Origin: Firmicutes bacterium ASF500
GTDB lineage: Bacteria; Bacillota; Clostridia; Oscillospirales; Oscillospiraceae
Assembly: GCA_000492175.2 (NCBI GenBank)
Contig: CP097573.1
Location: 248,001 to 312,000, forward strand
DNA: 64,000 nt
Reading direction: 5' to 3'
Shown here in pieces: positions 1 through 7,147 of the stretch. A program made the translations under genes and the position numbers. Below the pieces are notes generated by a model that ran no database searches, had not been told where the DNA came from, and saw nothing but the letters and a program-made list of their open reading frames with translations. Positions within the stretch are counted from its first letter, which is position 1; every line of letters starts with the position of its first letter.

Positions 1-2
1 AA

Positions 3-584
3 TCCTTCGTTAACAGTCTTTTTAAGGAAACGCATGATGCTTCGGATGGATATTATAATTCCTACGAAACCAGAAGCAGTAACATACCTGTTGACGGTAT
101 TCGTGGCCAATGGGAGGGAAAACGAGGAGAATCCAAGTACATACCATCCAACGAAACGGAAGAAGGCAGAGCAGCACGGGACAAGCTGGCTGAAAAGGAT
201 ATGGATGGCGTTGAGTATAGATACGCTGAACCAGACTTCTCGGAATGTGCCGAAGCAACTGTTGAAATTGATGATATGACCGAGAACCGTTTTGATTATA
301 CGGATGCAGATGGAAATGAGAAGCAAGGAAACTTCTCACAGGCGGACGCCAAGTGTGCGGAGCAATGGAACGCCATTGAAAAAGACGGAAGATCCGACTG
401 GACGGCAGCAGATGTCCGTGACTGGCGGCGTGAAAATGAATGTTCCTGGCATGAGCGGTGTGATACCCGTACAATGGACTTGGTGTCAAGAGATATTCAT
501 GGTTACTTCGGACATTATGGCGGATGTGCAGAGTGTAAAGTGCGTGATGCTACTAATGTAGATGGAGGTGGATTCGATGAGTAA
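3..584 (+). CDS. C-terminal part of an HNH/Endo VII-type nuclease toxin (5' end outside window)
   Basis: The reading frame is open to the left edge, so only the last 193 residues are visible. Near the C-terminus a WHE...TMDLV...IHGYFGHYGG pattern matches the HNH/Endonuclease VII-superfamily nuclease tips (colicin-like DNase/tRNase, LHH/WHH type) that end polymorphic toxins in clostridia. The family cuts nucleic acid in a rival cell after delivery. The delivery domain (for example LXG) would lie upstream of the window and cannot be seen. The stop overlaps the next gene, a candidate immunity protein, which is typical of toxin-immunity pairs. The superfamily call is fairly secure; the exact family and target are inference. 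Confidence 0.7.
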   Translation, partial: SFVNSLFKETHDASDGYYNSYETRSSNIPVDGIRGQWEGKRGESKYIPSNETEEGRAARDKLAEKDMDGVEYRYAEPDFSECAEATVEIDDMTENRFDYTDADGNEKQGNFSQADAKCAEQWNAIEKDGRSDWTAADVRDWRRENECSWHERCDTRTMDLVSRDIHGYFGHYGGCAECKVRDATNVDGGGFDE

Positions 585-954
585 GTGTAAAATCACTATT
601 TGGGACAGAGCCTTTGATCTGTCCGTTGCATATGAGTGCTACTCCGGAGAGGAAATTCTGGAAAGTCAGAAGGAAGCCTTTGCAATGGTGGAAGATAATG
701 CAAAGGAAGTGGCCGAATCTCTCGAGGCTGTCAAAAAATATGTGCGTAAGACCGGTGCAGGTCAGCTTGCGGATGATGGCATAGAAAACATCTTCAAGTA
801 TGTTATGCCGAAAAGCATTTTTGTCCCGCACACTAAGAAACATCGCATTGCCGCTATTATGTGCAGTTACAAATTCGATATGGAGCATGGTATAGCGGTA
901 GTGTTTGAAAACGGCAAATTCAAAAAGGTGGGAACACAGGATATTGTTCTGTAA
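577..954 (+). CDS. Candidate immunity protein, DUF6985-like
   Basis: This 125-residue soluble protein starts at ATG 577, inside the last codons of the upstream nuclease (8-nt overlap), so the two are probably translationally coupled. An in-frame ATG at 562 is possible, but 577 sits well behind a GGAGGTGG ribosome site. The sequence (start ITIWDRAFDL, later IFKYVMPKSIF and a C-terminal VVFENGKF...VGTQDIVL) resembles DUF6985-type proteins encoded beside toxin tips. From position and family I infer that it binds and neutralises the upstream nuclease. Binding is not demonstrable from sequence, and the family name rests on memory of the motif pattern. Confidence 0.6.
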   Translation: MSKCKITIWDRAFDLSVAYECYSGEEILESQKEAFAMVEDNAKEVAESLEAVKKYVRKTGAGQLADDGIENIFKYVMPKSIFVPHTKKHRIAAIMCSYKFDMEHGIAVVFENGKFKKVGTQDIVL

Positions 955-984
955 TCTGAAGCTGGGCGGGAAAGGAGTTTTGGT

Positions 985-1686
985 ATGATTCGGTTTCACG
1001 ATACAGTGGAGAAAAAGGATAATTCGGAACTTCTTTCCTCTACCGCTTTCCAAGACATAAAACCAACTGGCTCTATGTCCAATGAGGAAGCTCTATCGTT
1101 CTTAGATGGATTGTTCTCGGTTGATTCAGAAAGCTGGGATACATCTTCCATAGATGAAGGAAGTCTGCTTGCCGAAATCTTTGGACGATTTGAGGATGAG
1201 TTTGACTTTGATTTTGAGCTGGATGATGTAATCCAGGCGGTATTAGACCGCTTTGAGGCATCAAAATGGGAAAAGCTAACTGAAAGCGAGAGAATAGATG
1301 CAATAAGCGAATTAGTTGCTGTCATTGGCGAGAAATTAGGAATTGTCGAAGATCCGGAAATTCAGTTTTATGACGGATGTGACGGTTCTTGTGGGGCATT
1401 TCTTCCGTGTGAGAATAAGATTGAGATCAATCGGAACACTTTGGATGACCCGCAGGAAGTTGTTGATACCGTAGCCCATGAAATGCGCCATGCCTATCAA
1501 CACCAAAGGGCTGAATTACAAGAAACATGGCAAGACACGCTATACAAACTCAATTTTGAGAACTATATTTCACCTATTTCTCTGGCTGACGGGAAATACT
1601 TATTCTTCACCGATTATCAAGATCAGCTGGTAGAAGCCGAAGCCAGAGCTTTTGCAAACATCTTTACAAATAAGGAGGCCGCATGA
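985..1686 (+). CDS. Putative zinc metallopeptidase-like protein (HEMRH motif)
   Basis: A 233-residue protein behind a clear AAAGGAG site. The first ~110 residues are acidic and low in complexity. The C-terminal half carries VAHEMRHAYQHQ, an HExxH zinc site, followed about 55 residues later by EAEARAFA, which can supply the third ligand as in gluzincin-like peptidases. Metallopeptidase domains of this kind occur as polymorphic-toxin tips and as peptidases in mobile elements. There is no signal peptide or membrane segment. The gene follows the immunity candidate by 30 nt and overlaps the next gene by 4 nt, so it is in the same operon. I do not recognise the family; the catalytic role is an inference from the motif. 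Confidence 0.55.
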   Translation: MIRFHDTVEKKDNSELLSSTAFQDIKPTGSMSNEEALSFLDGLFSVDSESWDTSSIDEGSLLAEIFGRFEDEFDFDFELDDVIQAVLDRFEASKWEKLTESERIDAISELVAVIGEKLGIVEDPEIQFYDGCDGSCGAFLPCENKIEINRNTLDDPQEVVDTVAHEMRHAYQHQRAELQETWQDTLYKLNFENYISPISLADGKYLFFTDYQDQLVEAEARAFANIFTNKEAA

Positions 1687-1979
1687 TGAGCAAAATTATT
1701 GAAACCTATTATAAGCAGGCCAATGTAATGCCCCTCCTGTTAAAGCAGAAAATGCTCAAGCTCCAAAGAAACACGGACATCCTAAAGGAATTTGAATATT
1801 GGATAGAACATAATGAGTATTTGCAGCCCGGTGTTTCTGTGGAGGGCTATACTGCCAAATCTCTTTCTGAACTGTCAAAGTATACTGATGGTGAAGCTGC
1901 GTTTATGCTCCTTATTGAATTGCGGGAAACTCCAGAAAAGACACTTCGCAGGATAAAAAACGGATTCAAGATTAAGTGA
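1683..1979 (+). CDS. Small hypothetical protein, possible partner of the HEMRH protein
   Basis: A 98-residue basic, mostly helical protein whose ATG overlaps the stop of the HEMRH gene (ATGA), so coupled translation is likely. It has no signal peptide, membrane segment or recognised domain. The C-terminal ~25 residues are Lys/Arg-rich. By position it could be the cognate immunity or regulatory partner of the metallopeptidase-like protein; that is inference only. It is the last intact gene before the recombinase-bearing unit. Confidence 0.5.
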   Translation: MMSKIIETYYKQANVMPLLLKQKMLKLQRNTDILKEFEYWIEHNEYLQPGVSVEGYTAKSLSELSKYTDGEAAFMLLIELRETPEKTLRRIKNGFKIK

Positions 1980-2075
1980 GGAGGCATCATATGATTAACT
2001 CTTATTAGGAACACGAAAACGAAAGAATATTGACGAAAGCACGAAAAAATACATTGAAACTGTCACATTACGCAG

Positions 2076-2107
2076 AAAGCCGTCCTTGAAAATAGGGCGG
2101 CTTTTTT
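2076..2107 (+). terminator. Rho-independent terminator
   Basis: The arms AAAGCCGTCC and GGGCGGCTTT (one G-T wobble) are separated by TTGAAAATA and followed by a run of T. It would stop plus-strand transcription arriving from the left-edge toxin operon before it enters the mobile unit. Confidence 0.7.
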
Positions 2108-2215
2108 GCGCGATATGGCCGGGGCCCACTGGGGGCCGCCCTATCTTGGTTATCAAGGCGACCCCCAGCAGCCCCCGGCTATTCCACCCGAAAAGTATAA
2201 ATATCGGGGCAGTAA

Positions 2216-2238
2216 CTTCGAGACAAAATGTCCCAAAG
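2216..2238. repeat. Palindrome copy 1 (AAA centre)
   Basis: The arms CTTCGAGACA and TGTCCCAAAG flank an AAA centre; the left arm carries two changes from the consensus CTTTGGGACA. It is the first of five copies between 2216 and 4432. Confidence 0.75.
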
Positions 2239-2264
2239 CAATCGTTGTCCCCGCGCATTTTTAC

Positions 2265-2460
2265 ATAGGGGCTCTGGTGGTATATCCCCCGTCGCCGCCT
2301 ACTATTGAGCACAGGCGGGAGCAGGCGGTCAAGGGTGCGTAGCACCGCCGCTTGCGGCGGCTTGCCCTTGACGGCCCGCCCCGGCTGTGCCACCCCTCCC
2401 GGCACGGCGGGGGATATATCCTCCAGAGCCGCCCCCTTTCCCATGAATGGGAAAGGGCGG
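2265..2460. ncRNA. Strongly self-complementary non-coding region (candidate structured RNA or folded DNA site)
   Basis: Several nested inverted repeats can be read by eye. Outer arms at about 2269-2294 and 2405-2431 pair over roughly 25 positions with one mismatch and one bulge (shared core TATATCCCCCG). Inside, GTCAAGGG (2328-2335) pairs with CCCTTGAC (2365-2372). At the tip, CCGCCG and CGGCGG (2345-2360) close a CTTG loop. Immediately after, CCCTTTCCCAT and ATGGGAAAGGG (2434-2457) form an 11-bp perfect hairpin. I see no credible protein here. Whether it acts as RNA or as single-stranded or recombination-site DNA is unknown. Confidence 0.55.
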
Positions 2461-2636
2461 GGGGATTGGGGTGAACGCGCTGTAAAACCGCTTATTTTCC
2501 ACGGCTGGACTGTTAGCATTTAGGCGTTTGAAACCCGCTTGTATCAAGGGGTTCCGGGCGCGTTCAGCAGGGGGGCGGTATGTTTATATGTCCTGTGCCC
2601 TATTCGTTCCACAAAAGCTAACATTGGGTGGCTGGA

Positions 2637-2659
2637 CTTTGAGACATTTTGTCCCAAAG
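2637..2659. repeat. Palindrome copy 2 (TTT centre)
   Basis: The arms CTTTGAGACA and TGTCCCAAAG flank TTT. The next bases, AGCCAGATTTGGGG, closely match those after copy 4 at 4243-4265, so similarity extends beyond the palindrome. Confidence 0.8.
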
Positions 2660-2756
2660 AGCCAGATTTGGGGGCCTTGCTAATTGCATATAATGATTAA
2701 AATGTCCTTAATTTTGAGTAGAGCTATTGACTTTCTGTTGTGATGGCTGTATAATC

Positions 2757-2791
2757 AGCCTGGCTATTTAGTACAACTAAATAGCCAGGCT
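2757..2791. promoter_or_regulatory. 16-bp-arm perfect inverted repeat before padR, probable operator
   Basis: AGCCTGGCTATTTAGT and ACTAAATAGCCAGGCT are exact inverse copies around ACA. The repeat ends 17 nt before the PadR start codon. PadR repressors commonly bind a dyad in their own promoter, so autoregulation is the natural reading. In RNA it would be a 16-bp hairpin just ahead of the ribosome site, so a post-transcriptional role is also possible. A TATAAT at 2748-2753 sits directly beside the left arm. Confidence 0.55.
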
Positions 2792-2808
2792 AATGAGAGG
2801 TGGGGAAT

Positions 2809-3168
2809 ATGGATAATCGGTATGTTCAGCAATTCAAAAAAGGCTCTCTTGAAATGATGCTCCTATGCTTAATAGGATGCAAGGAAACTTATGGCTACGA
2901 AATTATTACAGCACTAAATGATAAAGCATCTGTTTTAGGGTATGCAAAAGAGGGGACGATTTATCCAATTTTGTACCGTTTGCAAGAGGCCGAACTAATT
3001 CAATGCCGTTTAGCTCCGGCCGCTGCTAATGGAGGGTCAAAAAAATACTATTCTCTTACTCCAAAAGGAACGGATATTTTGAATGAGTTAATTTCATTTT
3101 GGGCGAACTATACGGATTGCGTAAATAGTTTTATAGACAGTTATCAACACGCGGAGGTAGTGGAATGA
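2809..3168 (+). CDS. PadR family transcriptional regulator
   Basis: A 119-residue winged-helix regulator. The N-terminal part (RYVQQFKKGSLEMMLLCLIG...TYGYEIITAL) and the wing (LQEAELIQCRL...KKYYSLTPKG) match the PadR family, and the short C-terminal helix is the dimerisation segment. ATG 2809 is chosen over GTG 2800 because GAGAGGTGGGG gives it a good ribosome site. The stop overlaps the HAAS-domain gene (ATGA). PadR plus HAAS/DUF1700 is a recurrent Firmicutes pairing in which PadR represses its own operon. The strong dyad directly upstream supports that. Confidence 0.9.
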   Translation: MDNRYVQQFKKGSLEMMLLCLIGCKETYGYEIITALNDKASVLGYAKEGTIYPILYRLQEAELIQCRLAPAAANGGSKKYYSLTPKGTDILNELISFWANYTDCVNSFIDSYQHAEVVE

Positions 3169-3629
3169 AAGAGCGGTATATAAAGCAGGTCAAAAAAGAA
3201 TTTGGCTTATGTTTATCAAACAAAAAAAGAAACGAAATCATACGGGATCTAAACGAGATTTTTGGTTCTGCATTGGAACACGGCGAAACGGAACAACAAG
3301 TCATTGAACGCTTAGGAACTCCAAGCGATTTTGTCAAAAATACGATTGAACAATTAGGCACCAATAGTACCGCACCAAAAAGACAACGGGGAATTATATC
3401 AAGTGTAATTTTTTTGCTTGTTGCCGTTGTTGCTTTCTCAATTTTCGCTATCGCACAATTTGGGAAAGCACCGAATAATGCAATCGGAGCCGCGGATGCG
3501 ATGACAAATATTCAAGTTGAGGGCGCTTTAGGGATAGACATCGCAAAAATAATGTTAGTAATTGGGCTAATCGCCATTGTGATTGCTATAATCCAAATTA
3601 TTCGTACCACTTACAACAGCAGGAGGTAA
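3165..3629 (+). CDS. HAAS/DUF1700 domain membrane protein
   Basis: A 154-residue protein. Residues ~1-65 form the helical HAAS/DUF1700-like module (FGLCLSNKKRNEIIRDLNE...LGTPSDFVKNTI). Two hydrophobic segments follow, near residues 73-96 and 125-146. The family is encoded with PadR regulators and is thought to link membrane or envelope state to the regulator; the signal here is unknown. It overlaps padR by 4 nt and is followed 3 nt later by a lipoprotein gene, so all three form one operon. Confidence 0.8.
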   Translation: MKERYIKQVKKEFGLCLSNKKRNEIIRDLNEIFGSALEHGETEQQVIERLGTPSDFVKNTIEQLGTNSTAPKRQRGIISSVIFLLVAVVAFSIFAIAQFGKAPNNAIGAADAMTNIQVEGALGIDIAKIMLVIGLIAIVIAIIQIIRTTYNSRR

Positions 3630-3632
3630 CTT

Positions 3633-4067
3633 ATGAAAAAAGTTGTATTAGTTTTATTAGCTATGATTATTTTGTCGGCGTGTTCTTCTCAAGATACACC
3701 ACCCGCGACAACAGACGCAAATGAAAGTGCTCAATCCCCTAAAATAAATATGCTTGACGAAGGCGTATGGCCCACAAATACATACACTGATGGACTTCCT
3801 ATCCCCGCTGGAACTGTGAGTTGGGCGGCACTTGATACGGAGCACGAAAATTGCAGTATCAATTTGGTAAATATAAGTGAAACAGATTATAATGACTATA
3901 TGGAACTTCTAAAACAAGAAGGCTTTTCTGTAATTGAGGATACATCCGAGGAAATCAAAGGGCAAGATTATGTTTCTGTTGGTACGCTCTTATCTAATGG
4001 GGAAAAGGGATTGGGCATCAGCTATATTCCTAACAGTTTTACAATTTATATTTCCTTTGTAAAATGA
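3633..4067 (+). CDS. Putative lipoprotein
   Basis: A 144-residue secreted protein with a lipoprotein signal peptide: basic MKK, hydrophobic VVLVLLAMII, then LSAC with Cys17 as the lipid-modified residue. A Ser/Thr/Pro-rich linker (~18-40) precedes a small globular part with no domain I recognise. It is the third gene of the PadR/HAAS operon and probably works at the outer face of the membrane with the HAAS protein. Function unknown. Confidence 0.75.
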   Translation: MKKVVLVLLAMIILSACSSQDTPPATTDANESAQSPKINMLDEGVWPTNTYTDGLPIPAGTVSWAALDTEHENCSINLVNISETDYNDYMELLKQEGFSVIEDTSEEIKGQDYVSVGTLLSNGEKGLGISYIPNSFTIYISFVK

Positions 4068-4083
4068 TATATAGCAGTTGTAT

Positions 4084-4136
4084 CTTTGAGACAAAATGTC
4101 CCAAAGCTGGGACGGCGCCTTTCGTAGTGCCGTCCC
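4084..4136. repeat. Palindrome copy 3 (AAA centre) with attached GC hairpin
   Basis: The palindrome occupies 4084-4106 (arms CTTTGAGACA and TGTCCCAAAG). It is followed at once by the hairpin GGGACGGC/GCCGTCCC (4109-4136). The same palindrome-plus-hairpin arrangement recurs at 4410. The second hairpin lies 41 nt past the lipoprotein stop and could act as a weak terminator, although no T-run follows. Confidence 0.75.
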
Positions 4137-4240
4137 GGTTCTTCCCTCTATGGCAGGCCGCAACATTGACCATCTGCCCGGACTGACGGACGGGCGAAAC
4201 GATAAGGAACAGCCGCGACAGCGGCGGTGACGCAGCCAAC

Positions 4241-4267
4241 CTCTTTGGGACATTTTGTCCCAAAGAG
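4241..4267. repeat. Palindrome copy 4 (TTT centre, 12-bp arms)
   Basis: CTCTTTGGGACA and TGTCCCAAAGAG are perfect inverse arms around TTT, the longest of the five copies. The downstream AGCCGGGTTTGGGG matches the context of copy 2. Confidence 0.85.
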
Positions 4268-4409
4268 CCGGGTTTGGGGAGGCTCCCCAACAAGCGTTTT
4301 TGACGGCCCCCGGCCAGTCAAAAATGGCAAGTGTGGCCACACTTGCCTTGCTTGCCGTTTGTGGAATTATATAAATTGCGCGTTTTAAGGCATGGCGCGG
4401 ATTTTATAC

Positions 4410-4468
4410 CTTTGGGACAAAATGTCCCAAAGCTGGGGCGGTACTGTTCACAGTGCAGCCCCCTTTTT
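4410..4468 (+). repeat. Palindrome copy 5 (AAA centre) with terminator-like hairpin
   Basis: The palindrome at 4410-4432 has perfect 10-nt arms CTTTGGGACA and TGTCCCAAAG. GCTGGGGCGG and a GCAGCCCC arm then form a hairpin followed by five T, so this copy ends in a plausible rho-independent terminator just ahead of the recombinase gene. Confidence 0.75.
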
Positions 4469-4544
4469 ATGCCCAGCGGCATCCTTGCTGATACCCCTAA
4501 TAGGAGTTATAATATAAGTGTAATGTGATAGGGAAGGAGGAACA

Positions 4545-6230
4545 ATGGCACGAACAAAAAACAGAGGGTATCAGCAGACTTTGACCCCTACCTATACAGC
4601 CCGGCTCTGGAAAATGGGCGGCTACATCCGGCTCTCCCGCGAGGACTTGCAAAAAATCAACCGGGGGCTTGACGATAGCAACAGCGTGAAAAACCAGCGC
4701 GACATACTCAACGATTTTCACTTCAACCATGCGGAAGAATTTGAAAGCTACACCGAGTATGTGGATGACGGCCACACGGGAACCGATACGGAGCGCGAAA
4801 GTTTCCAGCGGCTCTTGGGGGATGTGATGAGCGGGAAAATCAACTGCGTGATTGTGAAAGACCTTTCCCGGTTCGCCCGGAATTACAGTGACGCGGGGAG
4901 TCTGATTGATAATCTGTTTGTGCAGATGGGCGTCCGCTTTATCAGCTTGGCCGAGGGCGTGGACAGTTACCTGAACCCGGACAGCGTGAACAGCATTATT
5001 GTGCCGATAACAAATGTAATGAACGACCAGTATTGTTATCAGACCTCAAAGAAAATCCGGCAGGTTTTCGATTATAAGCGGCGCAACGGCCAGTACATCG
5101 GCTCTTTTGCTCCCTACGGCTACATAAAAGACCCCAAGGACAAACACCAGCTAATCGTTGACCCGGAGGCTGCTGAAATCGTCAAGAAGATTTACGAGCT
5201 GTGCCTGCAAGGAACCACCAAACACGCGATTGTGCTTTATCTGAACGAACACGGCATACCCAGCCCCACGGCCTACCGGATGGAAAAGGGCCTGCCCTAT
5301 TCTCCCGCCGTGGCTGACAATCCCATGTGGGGAAACAAGATTGTCAATGACATTCTGAAAAACCCCATTTATACCGGGGACTTGGTGCAGGGCCGCCGCC
5401 GGGTGAAAAGCTACAAGGTACACCAGATTGAAGCTGTGCCGGAGGAGGAATGGGTGCGCGTCCCCGATACCCACGAGGCAATCATCACCCACGAAACCTT
5501 TGACCGGGTGCAGGCCCTCCTGCTCCGCGATACCCGGACAGCCCCAAAGGGCCGGGAGCTCCATTTGTTCAGCGGCTTTCTGAAATGCGCTGACTGCGGG
5601 AAATCCGTCACCCGGAGCCAGAGCGGGAAAAATATCTATTATGCCTGCTCCACCTACAAGAACCGTTCCCGGACAGCCTGCACGATGCACTCCATCAAGC
5701 ACAACCGTTTGGAGGCCGCCGTCCTGTTCGCTATCCAGTATCAAGTGGGAACTGCCGTTTCCTATTCGGAAATGATAGCCCATATCAACACGGCCCCGCT
5801 GAAAAAAAGCCAATCCCACCGCCTTAACGACCAGATAGCCGCAAAGGAAAAGGAATTGACGAAAATCACCCGCTATAAGCAGTCACTGTATCAAGACTGG
5901 AAAGACGGGGAAATCACCCAGCAGGAATACCGGGAAATGAAAGCCAATTATGAACGGCAGGCCGCTGGGCTCTCGGATTTGCTGGCCCGGCTGACGGCTG
6001 AACGGAAAGAACTCTCAAACGGCGTTGACCAGCAGCATCCCGCACTGGTAGCTTTTGCAAAATATCAGAACATCGAAAAGCTGACCCGCGAAATTCTGAT
6101 TGAGCTGGTAGACCATATCAAGGTTTACGAAAACGGCAATATCAGTGTTCACTTTAAGTTTGCGGATGAGTTCCGCCGGATTGCCGAGTACATTGAAATC
6201 AACACCACTGACACCGCCGAGGCGGGCTGA
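4545..6230 (+). CDS. Large serine recombinase (TnpX/TndX-like)
   Basis: A 561-residue site-specific recombinase. The N-terminal resolvase domain has GGYIRLSRED with catalytic Ser31 and the VKDLSRFARN arginine motif. A recombinase domain follows (~190-300, YIGSFAPYGYI...NDILKNPIYTG). Next is a zinc ribbon with CADCGK near residue 348 and later cysteines in YYACSTY...TACTMH. A coiled-coil and DUF4368-like tail (~430-561) closes it. Such enzymes excise and integrate Tn4451-type elements through a phosphoserine intermediate and are normally the last gene at one end, as here. It has its own AAGGAGG site. Family and activity class are secure; the substrate sites are inferred. Confidence 0.93.
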   Translation: MARTKNRGYQQTLTPTYTARLWKMGGYIRLSREDLQKINRGLDDSNSVKNQRDILNDFHFNHAEEFESYTEYVDDGHTGTDTERESFQRLLGDVMSGKINCVIVKDLSRFARNYSDAGSLIDNLFVQMGVRFISLAEGVDSYLNPDSVNSIIVPITNVMNDQYCYQTSKKIRQVFDYKRRNGQYIGSFAPYGYIKDPKDKHQLIVDPEAAEIVKKIYELCLQGTTKHAIVLYLNEHGIPSPTAYRMEKGLPYSPAVADNPMWGNKIVNDILKNPIYTGDLVQGRRRVKSYKVHQIEAVPEEEWVRVPDTHEAIITHETFDRVQALLLRDTRTAPKGRELHLFSGFLKCADCGKSVTRSQSGKNIYYACSTYKNRSRTACTMHSIKHNRLEAAVLFAIQYQVGTAVSYSEMIAHINTAPLKKSQSHRLNDQIAAKEKELTKITRYKQSLYQDWKDGEITQQEYREMKANYERQAAGLSDLLARLTAERKELSNGVDQQHPALVAFAKYQNIEKLTREILIELVDHIKVYENGNISVHFKFADEFRRIAEYIEINTTDTAEAG

Positions 6231-6399
6231 CCCCCGCCAACGCATGAAAAGCCCTTAAAATACACTTTCCTAATATGAGGCAATCATATAGTAGATGACG
6301 GCGATTTCTTGCGCCTCCAGCTGCCGCTGGTGAGCTTGAGGAGGATGTCAAACTCCAGCTGGTCAGGCAGAATGGCTCCATAGGCGATGGTCCGAGCCT

Positions 6400-6640
6400 T
6401 ATCCCAGACGCAGCAGAGCTGCTGTGAAGCGGTGGAACAGTGCCTCCAGCGCTGCGGACAGCAGTTTCTGCCTCTTCTTCAAAGGTCAGCGTCCGGGGAC
6501 GGGTGAAGACCCGGCCCAGCTGTCTGACATATTTTTCGGGATGCCTCCCCATGCTCCGAATCAACGAATTTGGCATACCTCGCAAAAGTTTTGGTGTGTA
6601 TCTTATGTGCGGCCCCTCCTGAAAAGTATTTTTACTTTTC
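6400..6640 (-). pseudogene. Remnant of an IS4-like transposase
   Basis: The minus-strand frame gives LIRSMGRHPEKYVRQLG then FTRPRTLTFEE, matching the N-terminal pattern of IS4-family transposases (HPExYVRxPGxDFTRxRxLTFE). It then jumps frame to ALEALFHRFTAAL, another stretch typical of these enzymes, so there is an internal deletion and a frameshift. No terminal repeats are evident. The surrounding 6290-6400 and 6640-6715 hold nothing else I can assign. Confidence 0.5.
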
Positions 6641-6717
6641 AGGGCTTCACCGCACATTTTTTGCGATTTATCAAGCTTTTTTATATCTTTTTCTCTTGGA
6701 TTCTCAACTTAAGGGCA

Positions 6718-7122
6718 TTACTCATAGAAAGTGTCAAACTGGGCAAAGTCTGTATTTTCATAGCGTTCGTCCTTAGTCTTCTACTCCATGAAGCGGTCCA
6801 GGCCGGAGGTAGTGGTGCCCGCCCGACTGGCGGAAAGGTCACTGATGACGCAGATGGCGTTGTAGATAAACAGGGAGGGGATGTCCTGCATGTAGTTGCG
6901 TAGCTGGTTGTAAGTGTTCTCCACCCCTATGCCCTCCCGGGAGGGGCTTTTCAGCTCTATGACCACTAAGGGCAGGTCTCTGTTCAGGTGCCAGGCTATC
7001 CAGAAGCACCGAGTTCAGCAGGAGACTGAAGTCCATGCGGTTCAGGTCTGGGCGTAGATGTGGGTGTAGACCATTTGGACGAACAGCTCGATGACAGCCC
7101 GTTCAAAGGTAGCTTCAGTAAA
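6718..7122 (-). pseudogene. hsdR: Broken fragment of type I restriction subunit HsdR
   Basis: Read on the minus strand, FTEATFERAVIELF matches the HsdR N-terminus. A long internal deletion then joins it to LPLVVIELKSPSRE, which carries the ELK nuclease signature, and to RNYMQDIPSLFIYNAICV...GLDRFME. A TAG replaces the expected Trp, and the HsdR-like KTKDERYENT...FAQFDTFYE follows before a TAA. The motor domains are absent. This is the dead 3' gene of a type I restriction-modification locus whose HsdM/HsdS remains are at 8264-8753. Confidence 0.8.
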
Positions 7123-7147
7123 ATAAACGGGATATTAAACCAGCCCT

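Larger units (their letters stand above)
1981..6289 (+). mobile_element. Compact serine-recombinase mobile unit (~4.3 kb) with PadR cassette
   Basis: The unit contains a large serine recombinase at its right end, a PadR/HAAS/lipoprotein cassette, five palindrome copies and a structured non-coding region. The proposed ends are similar sequences in direct orientation: GAGGCATCATAT at 1981-1992 and GAGGCAATCATAT at 6277-6289. At the left end a good ribosome site plus ATG (1991) leads into only five codons before a stop (MINSY), as if a gene start were interrupted. No relaxase or conjugation gene is present, so movement would rely on the recombinase, perhaps inside a larger element. The boundaries are inferred and uncertain. 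Confidence 0.45.

Noticed and set aside
2086..2547. Several overlapping open frames of 60-80 codons on both strands
   Set aside because: They run through the nested inverted repeats, have no ribosome sites and no protein-like composition; the GC-rich repeats keep frames open by chance.
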